Below, in pieces: positions 62,920 to 64,000 of a DNA stretch of 64,000 nt. Position numbers and translations under genes: made by a program. How positions within the stretch are numbered: position 1 is the first letter of the stretch; each line of letters begins with the position of its first letter. Under the pieces are notes generated by a model. It saw only the letters and a list, made by a program, of their open reading frames with translations. It made no database searches and had not been told where the DNA came from. Location: the NCBI RefSeq assembly GCF_030124175.1, contig NZ_JASKMT010000003.1, positions 248,001 to 312,000 of the forward strand, read 5' to 3'. The stretch comes from Streptomyces sp. 549. Lineage in GTDB: Bacteria; Actinomycetota; Actinomycetes; Streptomycetales; Streptomycetaceae.

Positions 62920-63843
62920 ATGCGTGCAGTGACGTTCTCCCGGCACGGCGACGGCAGCGTGCTGGAACTCACCGACCGGCCCGTTCCGCAGCCCGGCGAC
63001 GGTGAGGTGCTGGTCGAGGTACGGGCGGCGGGGGTGAACCCGATCGACTGGAAGTTCAGGGAGGGTGCGGTGAGCTTCGGTCAGCCGTTCCCGCAGGGCA
63101 TGGGCTGGGACGTGGCGGGGGTCGTCGCAGGCGGCGCTCCCTCGGGCGGAGCGGGCGGAGCGGGCGGGTTCACGGCCGGGGACGAGGTGTACGGCATGCT
63201 GCCGCTGACCTCCCCGGGGGCGTACCAGCGGTTCGCCGTGGTCCCGGCCTCGGCGCTGGCGCCCAGGCCGGCCGGGCTGCCGCTCGGGCAGGCCGCCGCG
63301 GTGCCGATGGCGGCCCTGACGGCGTGGCAGTCCCTGGACGCCGCCGGAGACCTCGCGGGGCGACGCGTGCTGGTGCATGCCGGCGCGGGCGGGGTCGGGC
63401 ACTTCGCCGTGCAGTTCGCGAAGGTCCGCGGTGCGCACGTCCTGGCGACGGCGTCGCCGCGCAACCGGGACTTCCTGGTCGGACTGGGCGTCGACGAGGT
63501 CGTGGACCGGACGTCGGGCGGGCTGCCCGTCGAGCCGGTCGACGTCGTCGTCGACGCGGTGGGTGGGGACGTGCAGCGGAACTCGTGGAAGGTCCTCAAC
63601 CCCGGCGGCACGCTTGTCACCCTGCCGGAGCCGATCGACGAGTCGCACCGCGTGCCCGGCGTGACGGGCCTGCGTGTGGTGGTCACCCCCGACGGCGACA
63701 CACTGCGGCGCATCGGCGCGCTGGTCGACGCCGGTCGCGTCCGCGTCGAGGTCCAGCAGGCGTTCTCCCTGGAACAGGCCGCGGAGGCCCAGCGGGTCAG
63801 CCGGTCCGGTCAGGTGCGCGGCAAGCTGGTGCTGCACCTCTGA
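62920..63843 (+). CDS. NADP-dependent quinone oxidoreductase-like enzyme
   Basis: A 307-residue zinc-free medium-chain reductase (MRAVTFSRHGDGSVLELTDRP, AAGVNPIDWKFREG, the cofactor turn HAGAGGVGHFAVQFAK, VVVDAVGGDV). No zinc-ligand Cys/His cluster is seen, so it belongs to the quinone oxidoreductase branch. Electrons probably come from NADPH. It lies divergent from the MmyB-type regulator, its likely controller. Confidence 0.9.
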   Translation: MRAVTFSRHGDGSVLELTDRPVPQPGDGEVLVEVRAAGVNPIDWKFREGAVSFGQPFPQGMGWDVAGVVAGGAPSGGAGGAGGFTAGDEVYGMLPLTSPGAYQRFAVVPASALAPRPAGLPLGQAAAVPMAALTAWQSLDAAGDLAGRRVLVHAGAGGVGHFAVQFAKVRGAHVLATASPRNRDFLVGLGVDEVVDRTSGGLPVEPVDVVVDAVGGDVQRNSWKVLNPGGTLVTLPEPIDESHRVPGVTGLRVVVTPDGDTLRRIGALVDAGRVRVEVQQAFSLEQAAEAQRVSRSGQVRGKLVLHL

Positions 63844-63863
63844 GGCCGCGCCTACGGTGTTCG

Positions 63864-63903
63864 TCACTCCGGGATGCCGGTGATCACCGGCATCCCGGAG
63901 TGA
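63864..63903. terminator. Perfect 40-bp palindrome after the oxidoreductase gene
   Basis: The segment 63864-63903 is a perfect palindrome with no loop (centre TGA-TCA), left half TCACTCCGGGATGCCGGTGA. It lies 21 bases past the stop, so it most likely acts as a terminator. A cruciform or protein-binding site is possible. Confidence 0.7.
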
Positions 63904-64000
63904 GCACAAGTGGGCAGCAGTTGAGCTGGTAAGTGAGCGGCTTCCAGCCCAATGATCCGAAGGCCGCGGCACATCGGCCGGGCAAGGATCAGGGGAGAGT
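63904..64000. other. Window end with no recognisable gene
   Basis: The final ~100 bases show no supported start or domain. The minus-strand frame crossing here is an antisense shadow of the oxidoreductase. Confidence 0.5.

Noticed and set aside
62542-63972. Long minus-strand frame at the window end
   Set aside because: Antisense to the quinone-oxidoreductase gene and low in recognisable motifs.
1-64000. tRNA, rRNA or tmRNA genes
   Set aside because: I looked in the intergenic gaps for cloverleaf-like or rRNA segments and found none.

Overview
This window is a block of core chromosome from a high-GC actinomycete, almost certainly Streptomyces. The evidence is strong G/C bias at third codon positions with long antisense shadow frames, GTG and TTG starts, leaderless-looking promoters, actinobacterial families (short GntR regulator, DUF6480-like, WXG100-like, FUSC, DUF421), and a gene order that matches, from memory, the S. 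coelicolor region running from tsaD through alr, glmS, glmM, rpsI-rplM, truA and rpoA to the S10 operon. I see no tRNA, rRNA or CRISPR.

Layout. Positions 48-4150 hold the t6A/N-acetylation genes (tsaE, tsaB, rimI, tsaD, minus strand) with a secreted L,D-transpeptidase-like protein and a small ORF under a palindromic site. Positions 4219-9286 are an accessory island: an ABC-F ribosome-protection-type gene with a leaderless upstream peptide, broken by a 2.04-kb cassette bounded by 53-bp inverted repeats that carries one beta-propeller gene, followed by an MpaB-family oxygenase. Positions 9344-20868 return to housekeeping: hydrolase, alr, nnr, acpS and glmS, with stress-type genes (hemerythrin, FUSC, DUF6480, Zn-alcohol dehydrogenase, SDR) between alr and nnr. 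Then come coaA, an ABC-2 exporter, glmM and rplM-rpsI (21.1-26.9 kb). Positions 27-39 kb hold variable envelope and regulatory genes: a YdcF protein, Uma2 nuclease, a second ABC-F, a GntR/small-protein cluster, DUF421, a four-gene membrane cluster and a PIN-toxin remnant. Positions 39.1-56.8 kb contain truA, rplQ, rpoA, rpsK, rpsM, rpmJ, infA, map, adk, secY and the whole spc-S10 ribosomal cluster, all on the minus strand. The last 7 kb hold a lipoprotein plus WXG100-like pair, a secreted serine protease, and a regulator/quinone-oxidoreductase divergent pair.

How the genes work together. The core encodes the translation apparatus (21 ribosomal proteins in the S10-spc block plus rplQ, rpsK, rpsM, rpmJ, rplM, rpsI; infA; map; t6A modification), transcription (rpoA), secretion (secY) and early cell-wall precursor supply (glmS, glmM, alr). 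The most unusual element is the cassette at 4604-6645. Removing it together with one copy of its flanking duplication restores the ABC-F reading frame exactly, so the insertion is inferred to be recent and precise. It carries no recognisable transposase, so it looks like a non-autonomous element mobilised in trans.
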